DNA of 64,000 bases from Saccharomycopsis malanga (lineage: Eukaryota > Ascomycota > Saccharomycetes > Ascoideales > Saccharomycopsidaceae), in contig CP025322.1 in the NCBI GenBank assembly GCA_004014935.1, positions 558,001 through 622,000 of the forward strand. Reading direction: 5' to 3'. Below are positions 30,809-40,581 of the stretch, piece after piece. The notes under the pieces are model-generated. The model ran no database searches. It had not been told where the DNA came from and saw only the letters and a list, made by a program, of their open reading frames with translations. Made by a program: the position numbers and the translations under genes. The number at the start of each line of letters is the position of its first letter. Position 1 is the first letter of the stretch.

Positions 30809-32215
30809 TTAATTTGATGATTTGGTGGAGCTTATCAATCTATTATTCAACTCTCTTATTTCATTATATTTTAATTCGAATTTTTCCTTTTTAGATTTTT
30901 TTTTGTCTTCCAAACTTAGTAGTTTGCCAAAATTGTCAGATTCTAAGAACAAGTTGTCGTCATTATGTAACTCAAAGCTTTGTTCAAGGAAATTGTCGAA
31001 ATCCGTTGAGTTTTGGAAACTATAATGCTTTTTATCATGATTTAAACCAGTATTTGAATTGTCAAACCTTTTTTTTGAATGAGATTTTTGACCCAATGGT
31101 GATGGCTGGGGTTCAAGGTTGTCAAGGATAGATTTAGAAGTTATTGAATTGAGTTTTGTATTTTTCAAGCTGTCGGTATTAGTTGTAGTTGAAAGAGAGG
31201 ATTTGTGTTGAAGATCGAGATAAAGGGAGCTGGAAGAAAAGTTTGTTCGTTCTTGTTGAAACTTGTAGTTTTTCAGAGGTTGAGAATGTAAATCAAGCAA
31301 GCCAGTAGCATGGCCTTGAGCTTGCTGTTCGTCTGAAGACAAGGAAATGTGGGTTTGTCTTTTAACATTGATCAGGGGATCTAAAGTCCTTTTAGTGTAA
31401 GTACTTAGAAGCTCATTAGCTGCAGCACTAATGGTACTATCTTTGATTTGAAGTTGTGATTCTCCATTGTATTTCAAAGGGCTGGCAGAGCTGGTGGAGG
31501 CAATATCCATTCTTAAATCTTTGCTAATTCTATTATTCAAATTATGAGCAAATGAATCAATAGCGCTGGTTGCAGACTTTGGATCACCATTGGACAACTC
31601 AGGATCTACGGAAAGTATGGTGCTTTCAATGTTAAGATTATTGTCATCTTGCGAATTTCTCTTAATATCAGACAAATTAAACCTGTTCGCAAAATCAGTA
31701 AACGGGTTTTTGAAAGGTTCTAAATTGCTTTCGTCAAGCAAGTTATGACTAGTATCATTAAACACCTCTGACTGATCAAAACCAACAAGTGCTGGTGATT
31801 GGATGTTGCTAGTTGGTGTCAAAGGCATCAAATCCAACCGCGATGGACTCTGGAACACCTTTTTTAGTTGATTTTGGGTTTCTTGATTATCGAGACTACT
31901 CAAAGTCTGTGGTAATCCAATAGAAGATTTATTGATGACCCGGGGCGATACCTGAAACGAAGTCTGTTTCTTTGATCTTTTGGTATTAGCATGCCCTTTG
32001 CGCTGTAAATGAAAAGATTTCTTTTTGATGGAAGTTAATGATGAAGACAATGACGGCGACGGCGATTCATGTAGCTTTCTCTTCTGCTGTTGTTGGGTTG
32101 GTTTGAGATCATAATAAGTGCCATGGTTGTTGTTCTGAATAATGTTGTAGGCATCATCATTTACTATGGGATTACTGATTTGAGGTTTTTGTTTTGATTT
32201 CAAAAATGAAAACAT
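30809..32215 (-). CDS. Hypothetical protein, Ser/Asn-rich with basic C-terminal coiled coil
   Basis: 468 aa from ATG to TAA, not recognised. The N-terminus (MFSFLKSKQKPQISNPIVND) is followed by a Gln run, a basic patch (K-R-K-L-H, and K-R-S-K-K near 80), many S-P and T-P pairs that could be CDK or MAPK sites, and long Ser/Asn/Asp-rich disordered stretches. The last 45 residues are charged (K-K-K-S-K-K-E-K-F-E-L-K-Y-N-E) and could form a short coiled coil. The length without stops and the yeast-like composition argue for a real gene. Its 3' side faces the kinase gene and it is divergent from RDL2. No function assigned. Confidence 0.7.
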   Translation of the reverse strand: MFSFLKSKQKPQISNPIVNDDAYNIIQNNNHGTYYDLKPTQQQQKRKLHESPSPSLSSSLTSIKKKSFHLQRKGHANTKRSKKQTSFQVSPRVINKSSIGLPQTLSSLDNQETQNQLKKVFQSPSRLDLMPLTPTSNIQSPALVGFDQSEVFNDTSHNLLDESNLEPFKNPFTDFANRFNLSDIKRNSQDDNNLNIESTILSVDPELSNGDPKSATSAIDSFAHNLNNRISKDLRMDIASTSSASPLKYNGESQLQIKDSTISAAANELLSTYTKRTLDPLINVKRQTHISLSSDEQQAQGHATGLLDLHSQPLKNYKFQQERTNFSSSSLYLDLQHKSSLSTTTNTDSLKNTKLNSITSKSILDNLEPQPSPLGQKSHSKKRFDNSNTGLNHDKKHYSFQNSTDFDNFLEQSFELHNDDNLFLESDNFGKLLSLEDKKKSKKEKFELKYNEIRELNNRLISSTKSSN

Positions 32216-33593
32216 CTTGAAGTGGATATTATGAGGTGCAATTATAAAATGGTATGATGTAGCAGAATTTGGTATGCAATTTGGTACTCGATATTTTTAG
32301 ATGGTATTATGAGGTGGTATGTTTACCAGTGATCTGCTCTTATGTAAATATTATGGACTTAGCATATAGTATATTATGTTAAAGCTATTTTTAATAATTT
32401 ATCAAAATGAATAGCTGTCCACGAGCGAATCGAAACCACGGTATTGGAATGAAAATAACCTGAGAAAAAGGGGGGCGACACGGAAGTGACAGCTACTAAT
32501 TCTTCTAGACCAAATTTATGCTGCCGGTGTTATTTTCGAAAATCTGATGATAAAAAAAGCTTGAAACAAGACAACTATGGTTTGGTGTAAATATATATAT
32601 ACATATATACAGGGACAACTGGAATGGATGTAGCTAAAGATTTGGTGTTTATCAGATATTTATTTAATCCACAGGTGTTTTTTGCAAGCACCGCGTAGTA
32701 TTGTTTTAATTGTTATTAGCAAGGATGTTGTATTCTCTCGATGTATTGTACGCAGATGTAAACTGTCAACAGAGTGACGGATTTTTACGATTTGGAATAT
32801 ATGTACAGAGAACTACCGTGAAAGTTACAGAAGATACAAGTATATATAAACAAAAGACAGTACAATGTTATGGGGGCCGCCGAAATGATCAGAATGTTGC
32901 AAACAACTATGTAAACATAGCTGTGCCCCCAAGGTAAAACACTCTAACGTAATATTTCGAAGGAGGCTGCGGGAGATCCTTCTATTATAGTGTTCACATT
33001 GCCCAGAACACGCGACCGTTAGTCGCTTTGATAGCCACAAACTAACTTCTACAAGGCGGCTATTGTTCGCGTTAAATAAGACACTCTCAAACCGAGCCAA
33101 ATCTTGGATTATGTAAGAACAACAAAACTCTATAGAAAGCCCACGATGATAATCAACATTGACCTCCGCCCCCTAACCTGACGATAATGCATGTATGTCA
33201 TCTATGGTATTCACAGTAACTCAGTTTTTAGAGGTCACAATTATACTTGATACATTTTCAACAAACATGTAAATCTAAACTTGTGTGATAAAAACATCTT
33301 TAAAAACATTCTTACAATCTACAATACTTCACGTATTACAAATTGATTCTTCACAAACATTAAACGGTTTATTATCCTCAAAAACATATTCATATAATTC
33401 AGATCAAGCGTATCCAAGTAAACTTGAGTCAAGATTAGAAGCCCCTGAATATTTATTGTACGTTAGGGTAGGAGAACCACACGTGAGGGCAAAAATCGAA
33501 CGAGCAAAATCTGCGCGAATAGATGATATAAGGATGATAACGGTTATCAGTATAGAAACAAGTAAGCATTAAGATCAGATACAGCAGATTAAA
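32216..33593. promoter_or_regulatory. Divergent promoter region, hypothetical gene and RDL2
   Basis: 1.38 kb. A balanced-composition stretch at about 32870-33110 has only short frames. A TATATATATACATATATACA patch lies at about 32590. No further gene is supported. Confidence 0.35.
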
Positions 33594-34133
33594 ATGTTGG
33601 CTTTGAACAGAGCTTTGGTTAAAAGTCCACTAGTGGGCAAACATGTGTTTCAATGCACCATTGTCTCATCGCAAAAGTTCAATTTCCATTCATCTGTTAT
33701 CAGATACAATGAGAGCAATCCTATCAAAACAGAAGAGAAGAAGCCAAAACTTGCATCTCAAGAGGTTCCACCAAAAATTTATGATTTTGCTCAAATAAAC
33801 AAACTTGTGTCAGAACCAGATGCTACTAAAGTTTTGGTTGACGTAAGAGAACCATCAGAGCTCCAACAAGAAGGGTACATTCCAACCGCCGTGAACATTC
33901 CATTCAAATCTGCGCCAGGCGCTTTAAACTTGCCTGAGGACGAATTTGAGGACGTGTTCCATTTTGACAAGCCTACCACTGACAAAGAATTGATATTTTA
34001 TTGTCATAAAGGCATCAGATCTACTGCTGCACAGGAATTGGCGAACACCTTTGGATACCAAAAGCGTGGAAACTACGTAGGATCTTTCGCTGACTGGGTG
34101 GAAAACGGCGGCAAGATTGTTAAGAAGGAATAA
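33594..34133 (+). CDS. RDL2: Mitochondrial rhodanese-domain sulfurtransferase (Rdl2-like)
   Basis: 179 aa. The N-terminal 35 residues are basic and hydroxylated without acids, as in a mitochondrial presequence. A single rhodanese domain spans about 60-178: L-V-D-V-R-E-P-S-E-L (81-90), G-Y-I-P-T-A-V-N-I-P (94-103) and the active-site loop C-H-K-G-I-R with Cys137. Single-domain yeast enzymes of this type (Rdl1, Rdl2/Aim42) transfer sulfane sulfur from thiosulfate. The presequence favours Rdl2, which is mitochondrial. Single exon; the next gene downstream is SVL3 on the same strand. Confidence 0.88.
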   Translation: MLALNRALVKSPLVGKHVFQCTIVSSQKFNFHSSVIRYNESNPIKTEEKKPKLASQEVPPKIYDFAQINKLVSEPDATKVLVDVREPSELQQEGYIPTAVNIPFKSAPGALNLPEDEFEDVFHFDKPTTDKELIFYCHKGIRSTAAQELANTFGYQKRGNYVGSFADWVENGGKIVKKE

Positions 34134-36036
34134 TAACGGAGATAACGCTTGAAAAGAGAAGAAAGGAGTTTAAATTATGGTTATGGTACTTGTAAAAATA
34201 GTAAAACTCAATACCTGATATTATTATACATATGTACTGGTTGTAGATAGAAGTTTTTTACCGATGTATTTCTACTTTTTGTCATGTTTATGATTTGTGC
34301 TTTAATATTTAATATTTGATTTCATATTGTTCAGTATTGCGTAGCTTCATATCCTTCAGCCAGCATGACGTTGTACTTGCTCTTCTTACTCAGACCTCCT
34401 CGGCATGGTTTGTTCTTCTTCTGATTCACATTATATATATACTTGACCATTCAAGAATGCACGCGTCATACATACACCACAATACCGTATGTAATATTTC
34501 CTATTGCAGCCCCGGTAGTTCGGAACGATGCTTACATTGAAAAAATGTCCTCGACACGTGACAAATACTGTCTTTTCCGCTTTTTCGGTGCTGTTCACAG
34601 CCGTCTTCCCGCGCTCACAACCATTTCTAGACCCGTGGCATCTGCATGGCGTCTGCATGCAGTCTGCATGGTGTATGCACTCACAGCCTGCTTTCGATCC
34701 CGTTCCTAATTCGGTATAATTCGGGACAAAACATTTTCCACGTTTCGCACCAATATTCTATAAATTGATTAATTAAAAAATTATAAATTATAATTATAAT
34801 TACATATGAGATATATTATTAAACGACAATAAGATAATATATTTACATTATAATATAATCTAATAATTGGATATATAATTCAATAACCAATTAATATCTT
34901 AAATATCTGTAGTAACTAGCACATCTAATTGAGTTATTGATAGTAGTTACTGAGTACCATAATGATAGAAATGCTTGATAGTAGATCCTCGTTACTATCT
35001 CGGTGATATTATTTATAGATTTTATGAATTTTGTGCATCATCTCATACATTATGTTCATTTTTTACTCTTCCCTTTCCAGTCTTTTACTTCCGTCGACTC
35101 AACACCTTCTTCCGAGGCCACTTTAGTTTCTGCCGTTATTAGTTTTCACTTCTCTTTTAAAATTTTTTTTTTTTTTAAAATTTTTTTCAAATTTTACTTT
35201 TTTATTTTCCGCTTTTTCTCACACTATTTTTCTTCCATTTACTTCTTAAGATCCAAGCTCTTCGGATCATCGTTTAAACCAAGATTGGTATCCATTCGTT
35301 TATCCCCTTTTTTAGAATATTCTTTGTATTTGTTCACGAGACCTCCAGGCATTGTACTACACCGATAACGTCACACTCAGCAATCCGTCCGTGTTTTTCT
35401 TCTGTTCCTGGCTTGTCTTTTAAGGGTTATATTTTATTGTATCTTTTCTTAAGATTTTCATTGTTTAAAAGCAAGGTGTTTACGGCTCATACAATACTTT
35501 GCTGGCTGAGCCTACTTTTATTCTGTCTACGCATTTTCATTTTTCTACTTTCCAACTGTCGTTTCCAACTGGTATTTCTGTTTAACTTTTTCAACTTGTT
35601 CGCCAGGCTAATTCCATTTCATTCAGTGTTTTCTTCGCTGCCAAAAAATCACAACCTGGAACACCTGCCAACGAAGCAAAAAAAAAATTAATCAATTTTT
35701 TTTCCAGATTGTGTTTTTTACAAGAAACAAGGACAAGTCGAGAATTTAGTCAACTACAAAGGATTTTTAATACTTCCACCAACTCATCATCATCATCTAG
35801 TTGCTATCAATTATCCATCTATCCCTGTTCATTCGCTACTAAAAAGACTCCTCGATCCGTACCTTCCTTACCAAGAAAAAAACCAAGAAAAAAACAAGAA
35901 AGCTGGTTCGGATAGACATTTTAACACATAGACAACTTTATGACATTGTATTAATATTGCTATTTATTGTTTTGACCAAGAACCATAAACAACCATCAAG
36001 AACCAATATTATCAGTCATTCATATAGTTTGCTAAT
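34134..36036. promoter_or_regulatory. Long SVL3 upstream region
   Basis: 1.9 kb. It holds a CACGTG at about 34553, a row of TGCATG-type words (34640-34680), very AT-rich DNA (34760-35000) and then long T- and C/T-rich stretches on the plus strand up to the SVL3 start, as seen in yeast genes with long leaders. A minus-strand small open frame lies at 35239-35352. Confidence 0.4.
35239..35352 (-). CDS. Possible small protein of 37 aa
   Basis: ATG to TAA, 37 codons, starting MPGGLVNKYKEYSKK and ending D-P-K-S-L-D-L-K-K. The composition is protein-like (charged, with Gly and Asp) while the DNA on both sides is homopolymer-rich and closed in this frame. Not recognised, and it could be chance. It is opposite to SVL3 and inside its upstream region. 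Confidence 0.3.
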   Translation of the reverse strand: MPGGLVNKYKEYSKKGDKRMDTNLGLNDDPKSLDLKK

Positions 36037-38811
36037 ATGTCCAGTCGTATGAATATCCTTGTGGTTGGAGAAAGTCCTAATTTAGCATTTTACAGTTGGC
36101 GGTTGCACGAATCCAAATATTGCAACATAACTATCATTAACAATGATTTGCTGTTGAAAAATTCACTTGCCGACAATAAAGGAGTAGTTTGGTTATCTGA
36201 AAAGTTCAATAAGACCAGATTTCAACCAGCCAGTTTTTATTCCTCTTTTAAAAATTTCACCCAAACTCCAAAACCAAAGTTTGATGCCATAATTTTGAGT
36301 TCTACATCTTTACAAAACTTTGCTACCATCTGTACTGATATCGCTCCTTTTGTTAACAATGACACCACTATAGTTGTTGAAAGCACTGGTTTTCTTCAGT
36401 TAGAAAGTTATATACAACAAAATCTCAATCAGTTGTTGAATCATGATAATTTTACGATATTGTCCATCATGAACGATTCCGACATCAAAAAGATTCCTAA
36501 TTATCCTGTGTATATCCATCAATCGAAAAACAAGGTTGATTACATTTATTTGGGAAATTCATTGGCGAGATCCAATACATCTGATGATGAGTCTGCAAGC
36601 ACATATACGCGAAATGAAATCATTGCATATAATAGATTGTCACAAGTTTTTGAGCAATCCAATCTTGAAGTGTTGAAAATCAACAATAATTTAGAATTTT
36701 TGAATTATCAATGGAAATTTGCCTTACCAAGAATTGTTTTCAATCCACTATTAATTATTTTTGAATTGGACTTTCCAGTCAAAATTTCCAAAGAAATTTT
36801 GGCCAAACCGCTTATAAGTGGTTTGCTTACTGAGGTATTGATTTTGTTAAAAAAAATGGGTTGTAAATTGATCAAAGGGTATGAAAATGAAAATCTTTTG
36901 TTGAATACTTGGTCTAAATTGTATCCTGATACAACCAATAATAGTATCAATCCATTTTCGGAAGAATTGAACTCCATCTTGTCAAATGATTTCAATATTT
37001 CCTCTTCTCAAGAAAGAAAGAATGTTTTGAGCTACATTGACTCTCCAAACTTCTTTTATGAGTTTTATAACCAGTATAGTTTAGACTATGATCCTCTTTT
37101 GTTGCAACCTATATTATTGGCAGACGATTTTTCAGTGAAGACCCCCTATTTGGAGTTTTTATATACTGCTCTTTGTCAATTTGACAAGTTGAATAATGCC
37201 ACTTTTGAAAACAATTCTTCCATATTTTTCTTGAGATCTGATGCATCTTTGAAAAAGAAGTTGTTGAATTTGTCAAGTATGAAAAGTTTGGAACATCGCA
37301 TTGTTGAAGTCAATAACAAGAACCGTGCGTTAGAAGAAAATAACCAATCCTTGATCAAACAAGTCAATGAATTGGCTTTACAAATGAACTCTCAAAGAAT
37401 GCAACTTGCAAAGCTTTCTAATGAAAAACATTCTTTGCAGCAACAATTGCAAAGAAACAGTTTTCAGCAAACTAAAGCACCTCCTTCTCGGCGTCAATCA
37501 TTAGTTGGTCAGCCCAATGGAACCGCGCAAATGCAAGTGCCTCAAGGCAATGGATATCCTCAAAGATCTCCTAGAAGAGCCTCTTTCACTACTAATAGTG
37601 GTCAGTTGAATTTCGACGTTCAATATCAGCAACCACAAAAAACAGGTAGTGGTGGTAGTGGTGGTAGTGTAGGCAGTAGAAATGACAGCACAGAAGATTT
37701 GCAAGACTTGGCTGAAATGGCTTATATTGGTGCCAAACTCAATGGCGAAATAAGATCCAGAACGCCATCTCCTAATCCTCCTACTCAAAAGAGTGCTCCA
37801 CCTGTGGGACCAACAAGATCTGAGTCTTTCAGTAATGTCAGAAAAAGCGGACATCCTAATAATTTCCATGCCTCTCAGATGGCTGTCAATCCAAGTGCTC
37901 CTAAACAAAGAACTGTTAAACGAATGACTTCTACGCAATCTACCTTGCCTAGTTTGGAAACTCAAGCTTCGTTTGTGGATAAACCATTTGGTAACAACTC
38001 CACTTATTTGCCTATAAATGATGTCAGTTCTAGATTCACCCCTCAATCTAGAAAAAACAGAAAATCTGGAATGCCAATGTTGACCAGTAGAGCTTCTAGT
38101 GGGACAAATTTGTCAAACATGTTGAATTTGAATGCTAACACTAATGGAAACTCTTCTGGTAACACTCATCGTCAAGACATTGACACATATTCTCTTTATG
38201 GAGGCGCCAGTTTACCTAATGGTGCTGTACAAAGACCTAGTAGAAATAGAGTAAGCAGTTATAAAAATTTGTCAAATTTAACCAATGGCAATTCCAATGG
38301 TGTCACCAATACAAATGGAATATCAGGCTCCAGTAGAATTGCGCCTCCTTCCAATAGCCATTTCAATAATCTGGTACCAAGTAGTAATAATTCTAGTCCA
38401 CCTATCCAACAACAACCCCAACAAGTACCATCCACACCTGCCCAAAAACAATACCATCAACCTCCGCCTCCTCTTCAAGCTCAATCACAACCATCCCAGG
38501 CGCCACAGCAACTTACCACTGACACTATAACGAAAAGCAACAATTCCAACGATTCCAAGCATTCTTTCAACTCAAGTGATGGAATTTTTTCAAACAAAAA
38601 TAATAGCAGCATTGATACTCAAAACACTGCGAGCTATCCTAATAACGAAAAGGATGCTCCATATCCTAATGGCACAACCAATGGTGCTGTTCCTAATGGG
38701 TCGTCCTCTAATCTCAGCAATAATGTAGAGAGATCAAACACTATTACTAGCACTAAGGACAAAAAGAAAAAGAAAAAGAAGTCTTTTTTCCTGAAGAAAA
38801 ATAAAAGTTGA
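36037..38811 (+). CDS. SVL3: Svl3/Pam1 family protein with PanE/ApbA-like N-terminal domain
   Basis: 924 aa. Residues 5-12 (N-I-L-V-V-G-E-S) begin a Rossmann-like region resembling ketopantoate reductase (PanE/ApbA), running to about 390. A coiled coil (about 405-470) follows, then a long Ser/Asn/Pro/Gln-rich tail with basic-Ser motifs (R-R-A-S-F, R-T-P-S-P) and a poly-Lys end. This matches S. cerevisiae Svl3 and Pam1 (endocytic/vacuolar dye-delivery protein, and high-copy suppressor of PP2A loss). The enzyme-like domain is probably not a working reductase. In S. cerevisiae SVL3 and PAM1 each lie near SKS1 and VHS1, which agrees with the kinase gene 7 kb upstream. Two Met (1 and 5) are possible starts. 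Confidence 0.85.
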   Translation: MSSRMNILVVGESPNLAFYSWRLHESKYCNITIINNDLLLKNSLADNKGVVWLSEKFNKTRFQPASFYSSFKNFTQTPKPKFDAIILSSTSLQNFATICTDIAPFVNNDTTIVVESTGFLQLESYIQQNLNQLLNHDNFTILSIMNDSDIKKIPNYPVYIHQSKNKVDYIYLGNSLARSNTSDDESASTYTRNEIIAYNRLSQVFEQSNLEVLKINNNLEFLNYQWKFALPRIVFNPLLIIFELDFPVKISKEILAKPLISGLLTEVLILLKKMGCKLIKGYENENLLLNTWSKLYPDTTNNSINPFSEELNSILSNDFNISSSQERKNVLSYIDSPNFFYEFYNQYSLDYDPLLLQPILLADDFSVKTPYLEFLYTALCQFDKLNNATFENNSSIFFLRSDASLKKKLLNLSSMKSLEHRIVEVNNKNRALEENNQSLIKQVNELALQMNSQRMQLAKLSNEKHSLQQQLQRNSFQQTKAPPSRRQSLVGQPNGTAQMQVPQGNGYPQRSPRRASFTTNSGQLNFDVQYQQPQKTGSGGSGGSVGSRNDSTEDLQDLAEMAYIGAKLNGEIRSRTPSPNPPTQKSAPPVGPTRSESFSNVRKSGHPNNFHASQMAVNPSAPKQRTVKRMTSTQSTLPSLETQASFVDKPFGNNSTYLPINDVSSRFTPQSRKNRKSGMPMLTSRASSGTNLSNMLNLNANTNGNSSGNTHRQDIDTYSLYGGASLPNGAVQRPSRNRVSSYKNLSNLTNGNSNGVTNTNGISGSSRIAPPSNSHFNNLVPSSNNSSPPIQQQPQQVPSTPAQKQYHQPPPPLQAQSQPSQAPQQLTTDTITKSNNSNDSKHSFNSSDGIFSNKNNSSIDTQNTASYPNNEKDAPYPNGTTNGAVPNGSSSNLSNNVERSNTITSTKDKKKKKKKSFFLKKNKS

Positions 38812-39362
38812 TCTGTTAAAACTTTTATGAAGCTCATTTTCATTACTCATATTATGAGATGATCATGCTATGAAATTACTGCTTTCTTTATTGATCTGGT
38901 TTCGATGATGATCTTATGTTAATTTTTTTGCTTTGTTTTGACAATCATTTTTCTATGCAATTCATTTTATCATCCTTATTAGCAATCAAATACATTAATA
39001 CCTACAAAGAAAATTTCGGTGATATACTAAGGCAAATTAGAAAAATATTAAAAAGTTTAATGTCTTTTGTTGTTTTTACATTTTTCAGATTCTTTACTTT
39101 GGTATATTTTTACACAAATTGTTACCATTGTTTTAATGTCTCAATTTCCCTTATTTGTCATTCTTTTCTTCATGTGTTTTATTACACTCTCTATCATTTG
39201 TTTATTAAACCACTTGTTTTTTGCTTGTATTTTCATTTTTTTTTTTTGTTCTTTTGTGTTTTCTTTTTAATTATATTGATGTTGACAACACAGCGCTTGT
39301 CGTTCCTCCTTGTTTATTGGTTTTCATAAACGTTTTTTTTTTTATTTATTGTTTAAGACGTA
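38812..39362. other. Convergent intergenic region
   Basis: 551 bp, T-rich on the plus strand; nothing recognised. Confidence 0.5.
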
Positions 39363-39773
39363 TTAAACTTTAAACGAAAAATTGACCTTAGGAACTGGTG
39401 CATACTTCAGCGGAACAGCAAGAAACCACGCTATATTATCTTTAGTCTTTTTCAACGTAGTCGCAGTCTCAACAGTTGTTTCCCCACCTGGAAGATGAAG
39501 AAGAGTTCGTTTTCCTAGTCTAACACTACTGTACTTTATTGCAGTGCGTCTTCTAAACCTTCCCAAACCCAATGGGCCGGACAAGAAGTGTCTGTGGCGA
39601 ATATCTGGTTTCCTACTTGTAGAAGAGATTTCTCGCTTGTGGAAACTGTATATCGATATTTCAAAGGCGTCTGGATCGTCAACATAACCTTTTTTCATAT
39701 AAAATACCACAGCTCTCCACAACCTCTTTACCCTTCGAGTACGCGACGGTCTGGGTGCAGGTAAGGATCTCAT
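39363..39773 (-). CDS. Small basic hypothetical protein
   Basis: 136 aa from the ATG at 39773. Arg/Lys-rich N-terminus (R-P-S-R-T-R-R-V-K-R-L-W-R), then G-Y-V-D-D-P-D-A-F-E-I-S-I-Y-S-F-H-K-R and K-Y-A-P-V-P-K-V-N-F near the end. Not recognised. It could be a small nuclear or mitochondrial protein (no acids in the first 25 residues). Base composition is less AT-rich than the flanks, which supports coding. Divergent from MET13 with an 808-bp gap. Confidence 0.5.
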   Translation of the reverse strand: MRSLPAPRPSRTRRVKRLWRAVVFYMKKGYVDDPDAFEISIYSFHKREISSTSRKPDIRHRHFLSGPLGLGRFRRRTAIKYSSVRLGKRTLLHLPGGETTVETATTLKKTKDNIAWFLAVPLKYAPVPKVNFSFKV

Positions 39774-40581
39774 GATCAAAACACTTTTAAAAAAGTCTTT
39801 TACTTCGATATAAATTTACTATAAACATATATTACTACAGTATATATAGTACTGCTTACATTTTTACATAGTTCACTCATCAACATGATTAGACAGACTC
39901 TGGTAATATTCACAAATGTATGTTGGGCTACAGATTACGTAATTTTCTGTTACGCAAGTATCATATGCTTCCCACATAAACACTTCTACCATGATGCTGA
40001 TTCCCTTTTTTATGGCTTGTTAATTATATTTTATAGTTAGAAGGTAATAATTATAATATAAATAGAGGCATCTTCTATATGTTTTCTCTCTCGATCCATC
40101 TCAGGGCGAAGTCTTTGATGGTAAATCTAAGGCACAACAATTACCAAGACACATGACATGTGACAATTTTTGTTGGCTCGTATAACTCGCATCTTGATAT
40201 GAGGAAAGCGCATGTGCTGAAACTGCTACATGCACGTTTGGCATTGATATGGTAAGTTGACTCTGGGGAAGGCCAGGCCAAGTCTGTTTTTACAATAAAA
40301 TGGTATAAAGGGGTCCAATTTTTTTTTGTAAATTTTCTGAGATTATTTGTTTCAATAGTCTCTCATAAAAGACTGTTTTTTTTTATTAAAAAATTTGGTG
40401 TTTTGCTCATCAATTTTTAGTTCCTATCGGCGTTATTTTACTTTTATTTTTCTTGATCCGGATTCATTTTTCATGGTGGTTTTTGTAAGGTGTCATGAGT
40501 CAGTCATAGATGCTCGATTGAATATAATAGTTAAGAAAAGAAATAATAGCTGGACAGTATTAACGATAGGCCACAGATATT
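39774..40581. promoter_or_regulatory. MET13 upstream region
   Basis: 808 bp. Contains GCGCATGTGC and ACATGCACG at about 40209-40235, and T runs at 40320 and 40376. No CACGTG (Cbf1) site was found, although sulfur genes often have one. Confidence 0.4.

Noticed and set aside
37501-38046. 181-codon minus-strand frame inside SVL3
   Set aside because: Shadow of the SVL3 coding strand, with Ser/Thr/Arg-rich nonsense composition.
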